Assembly (NCBI GenBank): GCA_965204525.1
Contig: OZ241994.1
Coordinates: forward strand, 3,906,001 to 3,970,000
Reading direction: 5' to 3'
Length of the DNA: 64,000 nucleotides
From: Bin5 sp965204525
GTDB lineage: Bacteria; Chloroflexota; Anaerolineae; Caldilineales; Caldilineaceae
The notes below the pieces were generated by a model. That model worked only from the letters and a program-made list of their open reading frames with translations. It was not told the DNA's origin and ran no database searches. A program made the position numbers and the translations under genes. This document shows positions 17,536-26,801 of the stretch, one piece after another (position 1 is the first letter of the stretch; each line of letters opens with the position of its first letter).

Positions 17536-18229
17536 CGATCCGGCGCACGGTCGCGCCCGGTGGAGGGAAGAAGACAAACGTCCGCGGATCGATCTCCTCA
17601 TCGAACTTGATGAAGTCGAACCGCATGTGGAAACCCGTATCCCCTTCGATGGCCAGGGGGTAGAAAGTACTCATGTCCAGCCAGACGGTCAACTGCTCCC
17701 CCACCTCTTCCAGTGGACTCTGCCCAGGGGGCAGCAGCACCTGCACCCGCAGCGTATTCCGACCGGCAACCGCCTCCTCGCCGACAATCTGCAGCTCGCC
17801 CGCCTGCAGCGCGGCCATCACATCATCCGGCATCGTCTCCAGCAATGAGGTACCAAAGCGCGTACCTGCCGCCGGGGCGCCTTCCGACCGGTCGGTCACG
17901 GTGGCCAGGTTCAGCACCGGGTCATACGTCCACGCCTCTTCCTCGTTGAACGTAATAATAAAGACGGCCTTGCGGTCCAGCCCTTCCAGTTCCGCCTCCG
18001 CCCGCAGATGCCGCGGCCGCTGTACCCACAACTCGTACTCGAGCATCTGGTCATCTTTCCCCAGCTGAAGCCGCCCCTGCACAGTCTGCAGCAATTCAAG
18101 CCCCGCCGCAGCCTCATCCGGCAAGCTCTCTGCATCCGGGACCCGGGTCGTGAACGAGAACACGGCCAGCCCCACGCCAACCGCAAGAGCCAGCCCCACC
18201 ACAATTGCCGCGATCAGTTTGCGATCCAT
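17528..18229 (-). CDS. LolA/LolB-like outer-envelope domain protein
   Basis: This 233-residue protein begins with a membrane anchor (residues 5-27). The extracytoplasmic domain has alternating strands like the LolA/RseB fold: L-L-Q-T-V-Q-G-R-L-Q-L, E-L-W-V-Q-R-P-R-H-L-R-A-E, E-E-E-A-W-T-Y-D-P, and a late L-T-V-W-L-D-M-S-T-F-Y-P. Such domains bind lipids or sense envelope state, and in anchored form they often precede regulators or transporters. The role here is unknown. Its stop overlaps the GTG of the downstream MFS gene. Confidence 0.6.
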   Translation of the reverse strand: MDRKLIAAIVVGLALAVGVGLAVFSFTTRVPDAESLPDEAAAGLELLQTVQGRLQLGKDDQMLEYELWVQRPRHLRAEAELEGLDRKAVFIITFNEEEAWTYDPVLNLATVTDRSEGAPAAGTRFGTSLLETMPDDVMAALQAGELQIVGEEAVAGRNTLRVQVLLPPGQSPLEEVGEQLTVWLDMSTFYPLAIEGDTGFHMRFDFIKFDEEIDPRTFVFFPPPGATVRRIGE

Positions 18230-18339
18230 CGTATTCTATTTGGGCAGTCAGTTCTTAGCTGTAAGAGGTCCGTTGGAAATTCCGAGGACACAATCTATTC
18301 TGACATCGAAAATTCTCCTGTTGTGGATCGAACGCAACG

Positions 18340-20985
18340 CTACATCCAGATCCGGGGCGGGGCGTCGTCCTTCTCATGGGGCGGCGGCAACTCGGCCTGC
18401 CCACTGTCGACGGATCCATGGCCGCTGGTTCCACCGTTGACGACCCCACTGTCATGTTCGAGGGGTGGAGAAGCGGTAAAAGGTGAGGGGACTTCCTCTC
18501 CGCGCTCCTTGTCACTCTTTCCTGCGGTCTTCAGATAGACCTCCCGCCCCTGGCTCCGGCCTCGGTCCGGCCCCAGTATGCCGGCTGCTTCAAGCTGCTC
18601 CACCAGACGGCTGGCGCGGTTGTAGCCGACCCGCAGCTTCCGCTGCAAAATCGTCACCGAGCCTCGGCCAGCTTCCGACACAACCTGTACCGCCTCGTCG
18701 AACAGTCCGTCCCGGCCTTCGCCGTCCTGCGTCTGATCATGCAGGGGGCTCTGCCCGTCATCCCGTTCGAGGCGTTGGAGAGACTCCCCTTCGCTTCTCG
18801 GCGGAGTACCCTCCGTTGCCGGCAGTTCTTGCTCTTCAACAGGTGAGGAAAGAGAGTCAGAAGTGAAGAGCGGGAACTGTTCGCTCTCTTCTCGCCCCGG
18901 TCCCTTCCCCTCCTGCTCCTGGATGTAAGTTTCCAAACTGTGGAAGTTCTGCCAGTAGCGGACGATGCGGTTGGTCTCCGCATCATCCAGAAACGCGCCT
19001 TGCAGCCGCTCCAGCTTGCTCGCATCCGGCGCCATAAACAGCATGTCGCCCCGTCCCAGCAGATTCTCGGCGCCCGGCACATCCAGCACCACCCGGCTGT
19101 CTATCTGGCTGGTCACGGCGAAGGCGATGCGGGCCGGGAAATTGGCCTTGATCAGGCCGGTGATGACATCGACCGAGGGCCGCTGGGTCGCGATGATCAT
19201 ATGAATGCCCACCGCCCGCGCCATCTGCGCCAGGCGGATCACATGTTTCTCCACCTCCTCCGGCGCGGCCATCATCAGATCGGCCATCTCATCGATGATG
19301 ACGACGACGTAAGGCAGGATCTCCTCGCCCAGTTTACGCAGATAGGCGTTGAAGCGCTCCAGATCGCGTACGCCCGCCTTGTTGAGCAGTTGATAGCGCC
19401 GCTCCATCTCTTTGATGCACCAGAACAGCACGCCTGAGGCCCGGTCCACGTCGGTCACCACCGGGCTGAGAAGATGGGGCGTCCCGTTGTAGACGGTCAG
19501 CTCGACCATCTTCGGATCGATCATCAGCAGGCGCAGCGTTTCCGGCGTGTGGGTCAGAAGCAGGCAGCCGATGATCGAATTGATGCAGACCGACTTGCCC
19601 GTCCCGGTGGCGCCGGCAATCAGAAGATGGGGCATCCGCGCCAGGTCGGTGACCACCGGCTTGCCCCGCACGTCCTCGCCCAGAGCAATGGGCAGGCGGC
19701 CGCTGGCCTGTAAGGTATCGAACGCCTCGCTCTCCATCAGCTCCTTCAGGCCGACATTGTTGCTTTCCGTATTCGGCACTTCGATGCCGACGTAGCTCGT
19801 CCCCGGAATCGGGGCCTCAATCCGCACCGTGCGCGCGGCAAGCGCAAGCGCCAGATCGTTGCTCAGGCTGGCGATCTTGCTGACCTTCACCTTGGTGCGC
19901 TTCGTCTCTCCGCGCACGGTGCGCTCGGTATAGCCTGGACGGATCAGATATTGGGTGACGGTCGGGCCGGCGTTGACCCCTTCAAAATCAGCGGGAACGC
20001 CAAACAGCGCCAGGGTCTCCTCCAGCAGCCGGCCCCGGTAGCGGATAAGATCGTCGCTGTCGATCGACCGGTCCCAGAAGTCCAACATATCGCTCAGCTG
20101 CGGAAGTTCCCACGCCGGTTCAACTCTCCCGTTTCTGTCTTTCAGGTGTCGATCGGCGCTCATCCCTGACAACTGACCATCAGAACCGCCAAGCTCTTCC
20201 GCCTGCATCGCCGGTGAATCTTCGGCAGCGCGGCCGGCCTGCCGCAAGGGGGAAAGCGGAGTGGAGTCAGGAACGGGAGCGTGTGTCCCGTTCCGTTCCC
20301 TTCTGGCCGGCTTCCTGGTTCTGAAGAGATCTTTGCGTCGTTCTTCCCGCCACAGCTCTTGCAGCACGCCCCGGATTTCCTGGCTCACGGTACCGCCCCC
20401 AACCCAGAGGCCGTCCCAAAACCGGCGGCCGGTCAGCAGCGTCAGTCCCGACAGCGCGACCAGAAGAACTGCCGTCCACCCGCCCCAGCCGGGCAGCCCA
20501 TCCGCCAGTGTATTGGCAAAAAAGTGACCGAGCGCGCCGCCCGCCCCACCGTCGAGGACGCGCGCCGCCCGTGTCATCGGCGGCAGCGCCAGCGTGATGG
20601 CGGCAATGTATGCCAGAAAAATCAGCAGCAGGCCGCTCGGAACCCGCCAGGGCAGAATCGGCAACTCCCTGCCCGACCCGCTTCCGTCGCCAGACGGGGA
20701 CCTTCGGCGTTTCGGCCCTTCGATGGCGCGCAAAACCAGCCACAGGCCAAGGAATCCGGTCAGCAAGGGTACACCGGCCACGCCGTCACCGGTGGCGTAG
20801 CGCAGGAAATCGATCCACAGCCCTGTGACACTGCCACGCGAACCGGTCAGCAGGCTCAGCAGCGTAAAGACCGAGATCAACACGAGACTGAGGCCGACAA
20901 CCTCCACGCGGGAGACCGCCGCCAACCCATCCAAAAGCTGCTTCTGCGGAGTTGCTTTCTTCTTCGTTCGCCTCTTGGCTACCAT
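18340..20985 (-). CDS. ftsK: DNA translocase FtsK/SpoIIIE
   Basis: This 881-residue septal DNA pump moves chromosomes at division. Four membrane helices occupy about residues 30-190, followed by a charged linker. The motor domain has Walker A A-G-A-T-G-T-G-K-S near 460 and Walker B V-V-I-I-D-E-M-A-D-L. The gamma winged-helix domain near 765-830 shows S-V-T-I-L-Q-R-K-L-R-V-G-Y-N-R-A. The linker between motor and gamma is expanded by a family A repeat. The linker before the motor contains a perfect 9-base hairpin at 20270-20294. I chose the ATG at 20985 (M-V-A-K-R-R-T-K-K). A 16-codon extension is possible. The tail after gamma is unusual and acidic. Confidence 0.93.
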   Translation of the reverse strand: MVAKRRTKKKATPQKQLLDGLAAVSRVEVVGLSLVLISVFTLLSLLTGSRGSVTGLWIDFLRYATGDGVAGVPLLTGFLGLWLVLRAIEGPKRRRSPSGDGSGSGRELPILPWRVPSGLLLIFLAYIAAITLALPPMTRAARVLDGGAGGALGHFFANTLADGLPGWGGWTAVLLVALSGLTLLTGRRFWDGLWVGGGTVSQEIRGVLQELWREERRKDLFRTRKPARRERNGTHAPVPDSTPLSPLRQAGRAAEDSPAMQAEELGGSDGQLSGMSADRHLKDRNGRVEPAWELPQLSDMLDFWDRSIDSDDLIRYRGRLLEETLALFGVPADFEGVNAGPTVTQYLIRPGYTERTVRGETKRTKVKVSKIASLSNDLALALAARTVRIEAPIPGTSYVGIEVPNTESNNVGLKELMESEAFDTLQASGRLPIALGEDVRGKPVVTDLARMPHLLIAGATGTGKSVCINSIIGCLLLTHTPETLRLLMIDPKMVELTVYNGTPHLLSPVVTDVDRASGVLFWCIKEMERRYQLLNKAGVRDLERFNAYLRKLGEEILPYVVVIIDEMADLMMAAPEEVEKHVIRLAQMARAVGIHMIIATQRPSVDVITGLIKANFPARIAFAVTSQIDSRVVLDVPGAENLLGRGDMLFMAPDASKLERLQGAFLDDAETNRIVRYWQNFHSLETYIQEQEGKGPGREESEQFPLFTSDSLSSPVEEQELPATEGTPPRSEGESLQRLERDDGQSPLHDQTQDGEGRDGLFDEAVQVVSEAGRGSVTILQRKLRVGYNRASRLVEQLEAAGILGPDRGRSQGREVYLKTAGKSDKERGEEVPSPFTASPPLEHDSGVVNGGTSGHGSVDSGQAELPPPHEKDDAPPRIWM
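18844..18893. repeat. Family A repeat inside ftsK
   Basis: A purine arm ends in GAAGAGCGGGAAC (18865-18877) and is followed by GTTCGCTCTCTTC (18879-18891), its near-perfect complement. It is kept in frame within the ftsK linker. Confidence 0.5.
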
Positions 20986-21254
20986 ATCAGCAGTGGTAAG
21001 TAGGTCATGGCTCGCGGCGGGCAATCGCACCGGCCACTGAAGTCCAGCAGTTCATTAAATGATACGCCAGGAAAGAACAAACGTTCCCAATACAGTATAC
21101 CAATGAACTCGGATTTCACCAATCAATTTTTAATGTTTTATCGCTCTGAAACCCAACGTTTTGCCCGCGCTTTGCAACCGAATGGTGGGCGTCTTCCTAT
21201 CGCGGCGGGATGTCCGCCCGACCCGCCCTTTCCGAAGCGGCCGCGCACCGCCGC

Positions 21255-22982
21255 CTACACCTGAATCACCACCGGCAGGATCATCGGCCGCCGTCCCATC
21301 TCATTGCTGCAAAAGCTGGCCAAAGCGCTGCGAACGCGGCGGGAGAGTGCCGTGGGCGCCGCCTTGCCTTTGACCTCGTTCCGCACGATCTCCTCCGCCC
21401 GCAGAATCAACCCCTCGTTGTCCCGTATATAGACAAAACCCCGGCTGATGATCTCCGGACCGTAAAGGATCGAGCCATCGAATTCGTCCAACGCGACGAT
21501 ACAGACGAGGAAGCCGTCGCTCCCCAAATGGCGCCGGTCGCGCAGGACGACGCTGCCAATGTCGCCCACGCCCAACCCGTCGACAAAAACGTGGTTGGCG
21601 CTGACATGTTCGCCCAACCGTGCCTCGGTCGCATCGGTCTCATCCTCGAAATGGCCGAACTCGACCACCTGCCCGTCTTCGACGACGTAGACGTTCTCAG
21701 GCGCAATGCCCACCTCCTCAGCCAGCTCGCCATGCAGGACAAGATGCCGGTAGGCCCCATGCACAGGGATGAAATAGCGCGGCCGCACCAGCTCCAGCAT
21801 GCGGCGGTAGTCCTCCTTGCCGCCATGTCCGCTCACGTGTACATCGTCGGACAGCTCATGATAGAAGACCCGGGCCCCGCGGCGGTACAGATTGTCCACA
21901 GTGCGGTTGAACAACTCCTCGTTGCCGGGGATCGGTGTCGCGCTCAGCACCACCGTGTCTCCCTTGCGCAGGCTGATCTGACGCTGGTCCCCAATGCTCA
22001 TGCGCACCATCGCGCTGGTCGGTTCTCCCTGGCTGCCGGTGGCGATGATCGTCACCTGGTGGGAGGGCAGCTCTTCCATCTCTTTGGCGGTCAATAGCTC
22101 GTCCTGCCGGATATCGAGGTAGCCCAGTCCGATCGCGATCTTTACGTTGTTGATCATCGAGCGCCCGATCATCCCGACCCGCCGTCCATGCTTGCGGGAA
22201 ATTGTGATGATCTGCTGCACGCGGCTGATGTTGCTGGCAAAGGTTGCCAGAATCACCCGTCCATTCACCTGCGAAAAGATGCTGTCAAGCGTCTCCTCGA
22301 CCTTGGTTTCGCTGGGCGTGCTGCCTTCCGTTTCAATGTTCGTGCTGTCCCCCAGCAGCAGCAGCACACCCTCATCGCCCCAGCGTTCCAGTTTGTCAAC
22401 CTCGGTCAACTTGCCGTCCACCGGCGTATCATCAAACTTGTAGTCGCTCGTGAGGACCACCCGCCCGGCCGGCGTGGAAACACTGACCCCCACACTGTCA
22501 GGGAAGCTGTGGCAGGTATGGAAAAACTCTACTGTAAATGGCTCCAGCGGGATGACGTCATCTTCCGTCACCGTATGCAGTTCCGTCTGGGCCAGCAAAC
22601 CATGCTCCGACAACTTGCCCTGGAGCAGGCCCTTTGTCAGCGCGGTGGCGTAGACGGGCGCGTCCAACCCCTGGTCGATCAGATAGGGCAGCGCGCCGAT
22701 ATGGTCCTCATGTCCGTGCGTCAGCACGATGCCCCGAATCCAGTCCAGTCGGTCCAGCAGATACTCGGTCTCCGGGATCACGACATCCACGCCGTGCATA
22801 TCGCTGTCTGGGAACATCAGGCCGGCGTCAATGATGAGAATGTTTTCGCCGGACTCCAGAACCATCATGTTTTTTCCGATTCCACCGAGGCCTCCGAGCG
22901 GGACCACCCGCAGTTGCGTCGTGTCGGCGTCCTCCTCTGGCGGACGATCCGTTTCAACAGGGGCTGTTTTCGTTTGGTCCAT
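21255..22982 (-). CDS. rnj: Ribonuclease J
   Basis: This 575-residue metallo-beta-lactamase/beta-CASP RNase matures and degrades RNA through 5'-exo and endo activity. The zinc motif H-G-H-E-D-H is at residues 89-94 and further ligand histidines follow (T-C-H-S-F-P-D-S near 170). The beta-CASP part carries I-A-T-G-S-Q-G-E-P, and the C-terminal V-H-G-A-Y-R-H-L completes the site. An N-terminal acidic extension of about 25 residues precedes R-V-V-P-L-G-G-L-G. AAAGGAGA lies seven bases before the ATG. Confidence 0.95.
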   Translation of the reverse strand: MDQTKTAPVETDRPPEEDADTTQLRVVPLGGLGGIGKNMMVLESGENILIIDAGLMFPDSDMHGVDVVIPETEYLLDRLDWIRGIVLTHGHEDHIGALPYLIDQGLDAPVYATALTKGLLQGKLSEHGLLAQTELHTVTEDDVIPLEPFTVEFFHTCHSFPDSVGVSVSTPAGRVVLTSDYKFDDTPVDGKLTEVDKLERWGDEGVLLLLGDSTNIETEGSTPSETKVEETLDSIFSQVNGRVILATFASNISRVQQIITISRKHGRRVGMIGRSMINNVKIAIGLGYLDIRQDELLTAKEMEELPSHQVTIIATGSQGEPTSAMVRMSIGDQRQISLRKGDTVVLSATPIPGNEELFNRTVDNLYRRGARVFYHELSDDVHVSGHGGKEDYRRMLELVRPRYFIPVHGAYRHLVLHGELAEEVGIAPENVYVVEDGQVVEFGHFEDETDATEARLGEHVSANHVFVDGLGVGDIGSVVLRDRRHLGSDGFLVCIVALDEFDGSILYGPEIISRGFVYIRDNEGLILRAEEIVRNEVKGKAAPTALSRRVRSALASFCSNEMGRRPMILPVVIQV

Positions 22983-23474
22983 TCGATCTCTCCTTTGTAA
23001 AGCAATACAGACGAAGCGCCTGCATCGCCGGAAGTTTTGTCTAATACAAAAACGCCGGGCAGCAGCAGCTCCCAGCGCGAAAAAGAGTCTCCTATGTAAA
23101 AAAGTTCAACATATACGCGCAAGGCAAGCAGAGGATGAATTAAAGGAGGTCCCAATCATCCTCCGGCCGCGGCCAATTTCACAAACCTCAGGGCCAGTGG
23201 CCAGGCTCGCTCCTTGGATTCAGTTATTCTCCTTCATTGTACCTTTGAATGGCCTGTTTGTCCACTTTCTTCGCCGGGAGGGAGTTTCAAGAACATGGTT
23301 GACTCCGGCGGAAGGCGCCGTGCACGCGCTCGGCTGCGACCGCTTGCGCAGGAACGCGTGGTTCGATCCGCGAGTGTCGCCGTCAGCGCCCTGTTCTCTT
23401 GCTTGCCCGTTGCCAGGAGGGCGGGGATGTGGCTGGCTGCGGCCAAAGCCGCAAAAGAGGTGTACGACCGGTCG
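22983..23474. other. Intergenic region rnj-glnA
   Basis: About 490 bases lie between two minus-strand genes. No credible gene is seen. It probably contains the rnj promoter and the end of the glnA transcript. AT-rich stretches at 23090-23115 and 23035-23060 are promoter candidates, but no consensus pair is convincing. Confidence 0.35.
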
Positions 23475-24836
23475 CTAATACACCCCCAGATAGCGGTCCA
23501 ACTCCCACTGCGTTACAAAATTGCGATAGCTGTCCCACTCCAGGGTTTTCGCCTCGACATAGCGTTCGAAAACGTGCTGGCCCAGGGCGTCCTGCACCAC
23601 TTCGTCCTGGCGCAACGCCTCCAGCGCCTCGCCCAGGTTGCCCGGCAGCGTCTCCAGGCCGGTGCGGTCGCCGTTCATCTGGTACAGGTCCTCCTCGGCC
23701 GGCATCGGCGGGTCCAGCTTGCGCTCGACGCCGTCGAGGCCCGCGGCCAGCATGACCGCGAAGGCGAGGTAGGGATTCGCGCTCGGGTCGGGGCAGCGTA
23801 GTTCGCAGCGCGTACTCTGCGTCCGGTTGGGATTGATGCGGGGGATGCGGATTAGCGCGCTGCGGTTTGTGCGGCCCCAGGAGACATAGACCGGCGCCTC
23901 ATAGCCGGGCACCAGCCGCTTGTAGCTGTTCACCAGCGGCGCGATGATCGGAGTGATCGCTGCCGCGTGCGCGAGCTGGCCCGCGATAAAGTGCAGCGCC
24001 GTCTTGCTCAGACCATACTCATCGTCGGGGTCGTACATGCAGGTTTCGTCCTCGCCAAAACGCCACAGGCTCTGATGAACGTGCATGCCGGAACCGTTTA
24101 CCCCGGTGATCGGCTTGGGCATAAAAGTACAGTGAAGTCCATTCTTCTGCGCGATCGCCTTCAGCGTTGTCCGCAAAGTGATCGTATTGTCCGCCGCCGC
24201 CAGGGCAGGACCGTACTGGAAGTCGATCTCATTCTGCCCGCTCGCAACCTCGTGATGGGATGCCTCGACTTTGATGCCCAGGGCGTTAAGCGCATCGACC
24301 ATCTGGCGGCGCACACCATGCGCCGAATCGGAGCTTACGTCGAAATAACCCGCTTCGTCGTGCGGGGTCAGAGGGTAGAGACTGTTATCCGGGTGGCGCC
24401 GGAAGAGGAAAAACTCCAGCTCCGGACCGACGAGAAAATCAAATCCCAACTCCTGGGCCCGCTTCAACTGCCGGCGCAAAATATAACGGGGATCGCCGGC
24501 AAAGGGATCTCCGTTCGGGGTGAAGACATCACAGACAACGCGAGCGGTGGACAGCTCCATCTCCCAGGGGATCGGCATGAATGTATCCAGGTCCGGCACC
24601 AGATACATATCGCTCTCAGCGACGCGCGCGAATCCCTCAATCGAACTGCCGTCGAACCAGACACCGTTTTCGACTGCGCGATCCCAGAGTTCAATCGGGA
24701 TCGTTACCTGCTTGACGATGCCCACGATATCGCTGAACTGAAGACGCACAAAGCGCACGTTGTGTCTCTTGATCGTGTCGTCGATCTTTTCCAGCGTCTC
24801 CATCAGTTTTTCGTCTGCAAATGCATCCAAGAGCAT
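23475..24836 (-). CDS. glnA: Glutamine synthetase, GSI-alpha type
   Basis: This 453-residue class I glutamine synthetase makes glutamine from glutamate, ammonia and ATP. Core motifs are W-F-D-G-S-S-I-E-G-F, the catalytic G-P-E-L-E-F-F-L-F, N-G-S-G-M-H-V-H-Q-S in the ammonia/glutamate site, and R-C-P-D-P-S-A-N-P-Y-L-A-F. Short length and lack of the 25-residue beta insert place it with GSI-alpha, which is not adenylylated. GGGGAAGG precedes the ATG at 24836. It follows a second glutamine synthetase on the same strand, but a hairpin between them suggests separate transcripts. Confidence 0.93.
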   Translation of the reverse strand: MLLDAFADEKLMETLEKIDDTIKRHNVRFVRLQFSDIVGIVKQVTIPIELWDRAVENGVWFDGSSIEGFARVAESDMYLVPDLDTFMPIPWEMELSTARVVCDVFTPNGDPFAGDPRYILRRQLKRAQELGFDFLVGPELEFFLFRRHPDNSLYPLTPHDEAGYFDVSSDSAHGVRRQMVDALNALGIKVEASHHEVASGQNEIDFQYGPALAAADNTITLRTTLKAIAQKNGLHCTFMPKPITGVNGSGMHVHQSLWRFGEDETCMYDPDDEYGLSKTALHFIAGQLAHAAAITPIIAPLVNSYKRLVPGYEAPVYVSWGRTNRSALIRIPRINPNRTQSTRCELRCPDPSANPYLAFAVMLAAGLDGVERKLDPPMPAEEDLYQMNGDRTGLETLPGNLGEALEALRQDEVVQDALGQHVFERYVEAKTLEWDSYRNFVTQWELDRYLGVY

Positions 24837-24847
24837 ATCTGCCTTCC

Positions 24848-24935
24848 CCTTTCAGATCGTTTTCAGTCGTCAGCTCGAATCGATAAAGTGAGCGACCATG
24901 AAAAACCAGAGCCTGAACGACTGAAAACTGTACAA
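24848..24935. repeat. Family B inverted pair
   Basis: GTTTTCAGTCGTCAG (near 24850-24865) and CTGAACGACTGAAAACTG (near 24913-24930) form an inverted pair between the two glutamine synthetase genes, built from the same CAGT/GTCAG units as the other family B copies. Confidence 0.5.
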
Positions 24936-24950
24936 CCGTCAGTATGAAAG

Positions 24951-24991
24951 AACAAGGGGGCAGACACAATGCAACGCGCCGCCCCCTTGTT
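24951..24991 (-). terminator. Hairpin after GSI-beta glnA
   Basis: AACAAGGGGGC (24951-24961) and GCCCCCTTGTT (24981-24991) are a perfect 11-base inverted repeat with a 19-base loop, 22 bases past the stop of the upstream glutamine synthetase. The stem is strong. The following T content on the minus strand is modest. Confidence 0.65.
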
Positions 24992-25013
24992 GTTAAAATC
25001 TATCGGTCCAACG

Positions 25014-26429
25014 CTAAATCCCGTAGTACATCACGAATTCCTGCGGATGCGGGCGCAGGCGGACAGCATCCACCTCTTCCAGCCGCTTGTACTCGATGTA
25101 CGCCTCCAGCAGGTCCGGCGTGAAGACGCCGCCTTCGAGCAGGTAGTCGTTGTCTTCCTCAAGCGCGTCCAGAACCTCGCCAAGGCTGCCCTTCACCATC
25201 TCCACCTCTTTCAGGACATCCTCTTCGTACAGGTCCACCTCGGCCGGGTCGCCCGGGTCGATTTGGTTCTTGATGCCGTCCATGCCGGCCATCACCATGG
25301 CGGCGAAGGCCAGGTATGGGTTCGCGCCGGGGTCGGGGCAGCGGAACTCGATGCGCTTGCTATTCGGTGACTGACTGTACATCGGGATACGGCAGGCGGC
25401 AGAACGGTTGCGGGCGGAGTAGGCCACGACCACCGGGGCCTCATAGCCGGGAACCAGGCGGCGGTAGCTGTTGGTCAGGGGGGCGCAGAAGGCCAGCAGC
25501 GAGTTGATGTGCTTCAGCAGGCCGCCGGTAAAGTGCAGGGCCATGTCGCTGAGGCCGGCGTACTGGTCACCGGCGAAAAGCGGCGTGCCGTCTTTCCAAA
25601 AGCTCAGGTGCGTGTGCATGCCCGAACCGTTATCCTCGAAGAGCGGCTTCGGCATGAACGTGACCGTCTTCTCGTTCGCCTTGGCGACGTTCTTGATGAT
25701 GTATTTGTACAGCTGCACCTGGTCGGCCATCTGCAGGAGCGGCTTGAACTTCATGTCGATCTCAGCCTGGCCGGCCGTGCCCACCTCGTGGTGATGCACT
25801 TCGATATCAAGGCCCGCATCGATCATCGTACGCGTCATCTCGGAACGGACGTCCTGCTGTGTATCATAGGGAGAAACCGGGAAGTAACCTCTCTTTAGTC
25901 CGACCGAATGGCCTCCCCCCAACTCACCGGAATTCCATGGCGCTTCCACACTGTCCACGTAGTAGCCGGCCGTGTGGCGGCCCGCCTCATAGGAAACACC
26001 GTCAAAGATGAAAAACTCGGCTTCCGGCCCGACATTGATTGTGTCGGCAATGCCATCGGATTCGACGTAGCTGACCGCTTTGCCGGCCACATTGCGGGGG
26101 TCGCGGCTGTAGGCTTCGCCCGTAAGCGGGTCATGGACGTTACAGATCGCGCTCAGCGTCGGCATGGCGCAGATCGGGTCGATGATCGCGGTCGAGGGAT
26201 CCAACCGCAGCACCATGTCGCTGTTCTCGATGCTCTGGAAGCCGCGAATCGACGAGCCGTCAAAGCCCAGCCCTTCATTGACCGCATCATCCGCATCGAA
26301 CTCTTCGACCGGCATTGTGAAGTGATGCCACTGGCCGAACAGATCAGTGAATTTGACATCCACCATCAGAACGTTATTGTCCTGAATGGCACTGTTCAGA
26401 TCGGCAATTGAACTTACGTTGAGTTTCAT
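25014..26429 (-). CDS. glnA: Glutamine synthetase, GSI-beta type
   Basis: This 471-residue dodecameric type I glutamine synthetase shows V-D-V-K-F-T-D-L-F-G-Q-W-H-H near the N-terminus, G-F-D-G-S-S-I-R-G-F, G-P-E-A-E-F-F-I-F-D, N-G-S-G-M-H-T-H-L-S-F and F-R-C-P-D-P-G-A-N-P-Y. The longer central insert and the E-V-D-L-Y-E segment, which aligns with the adenylylated Tyr of GSI-beta enzymes, place it in the beta group. Whether the Tyr is modified cannot be read here, and no glnE lies in the window. A 10-base dyad lies about 107 bases upstream. Confidence 0.94.
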   Translation of the reverse strand: MKLNVSSIADLNSAIQDNNVLMVDVKFTDLFGQWHHFTMPVEEFDADDAVNEGLGFDGSSIRGFQSIENSDMVLRLDPSTAIIDPICAMPTLSAICNVHDPLTGEAYSRDPRNVAGKAVSYVESDGIADTINVGPEAEFFIFDGVSYEAGRHTAGYYVDSVEAPWNSGELGGGHSVGLKRGYFPVSPYDTQQDVRSEMTRTMIDAGLDIEVHHHEVGTAGQAEIDMKFKPLLQMADQVQLYKYIIKNVAKANEKTVTFMPKPLFEDNGSGMHTHLSFWKDGTPLFAGDQYAGLSDMALHFTGGLLKHINSLLAFCAPLTNSYRRLVPGYEAPVVVAYSARNRSAACRIPMYSQSPNSKRIEFRCPDPGANPYLAFAAMVMAGMDGIKNQIDPGDPAEVDLYEEDVLKEVEMVKGSLGEVLDALEEDNDYLLEGGVFTPDLLEAYIEYKRLEEVDAVRLRPHPQEFVMYYGI

Positions 26430-26801
26430 TCCTCACTTAATCCTTTCAGAGATGGCGTGGGGTCCTTAATTGACCTGAAAATAAGACGATGGAACGATAA
26501 CTACAGTAGTATACCCTGCCACTTACGGCCCACTCATGGACAATCCGAATAACGATTGTCCATATTTGTTTGTGCAGATTGCATGATCGCCGGAAATGCC
26601 GCTCTCCCATCCCCCAATGCCCGCATTCCCTGCGCCGCGCCCGCTGTACGCAGCGCAACCCGCCTATCATATCCATCCGGGCCGTCACAGGCCAATTTCG
26701 CCCTCTGCGATTTCACTGCTACACTGATGCCCAAACAGCAGCAGTTCGACGCCGGGCGTAACGAGCTTCCCCCTGCTGACCAACGTTCATGAGCCGATAC
26801 T
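26430..26801. other. Divergent region glnA / oxidoreductase
   Basis: This 372-base gap between divergent genes has a strong dyad at 26536-26563, annotated separately. A TATACT hexamer on the minus strand near 26509-26514 could be the glnA -10 element. No gene is seen. Confidence 0.4.
26536..26563. promoter_or_regulatory. Perfect 10-base dyad, probable operator
   Basis: ATGGACAATC and GATTGTCCAT are exact inverted repeats separated by eight bases, in the divergent promoter region. The spacing of about 18 bases between half-site centres fits a dimeric helix-turn-helix repressor or activator. The regulator is not identifiable from the sequence. Confidence 0.55.

Noticed and set aside
20270..20294. 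Perfect 9-base hairpin GGAACGGGA/TCCCGTTCC
   Set aside because: It lies within the variable ftsK linker and has no sign of a regulatory role.
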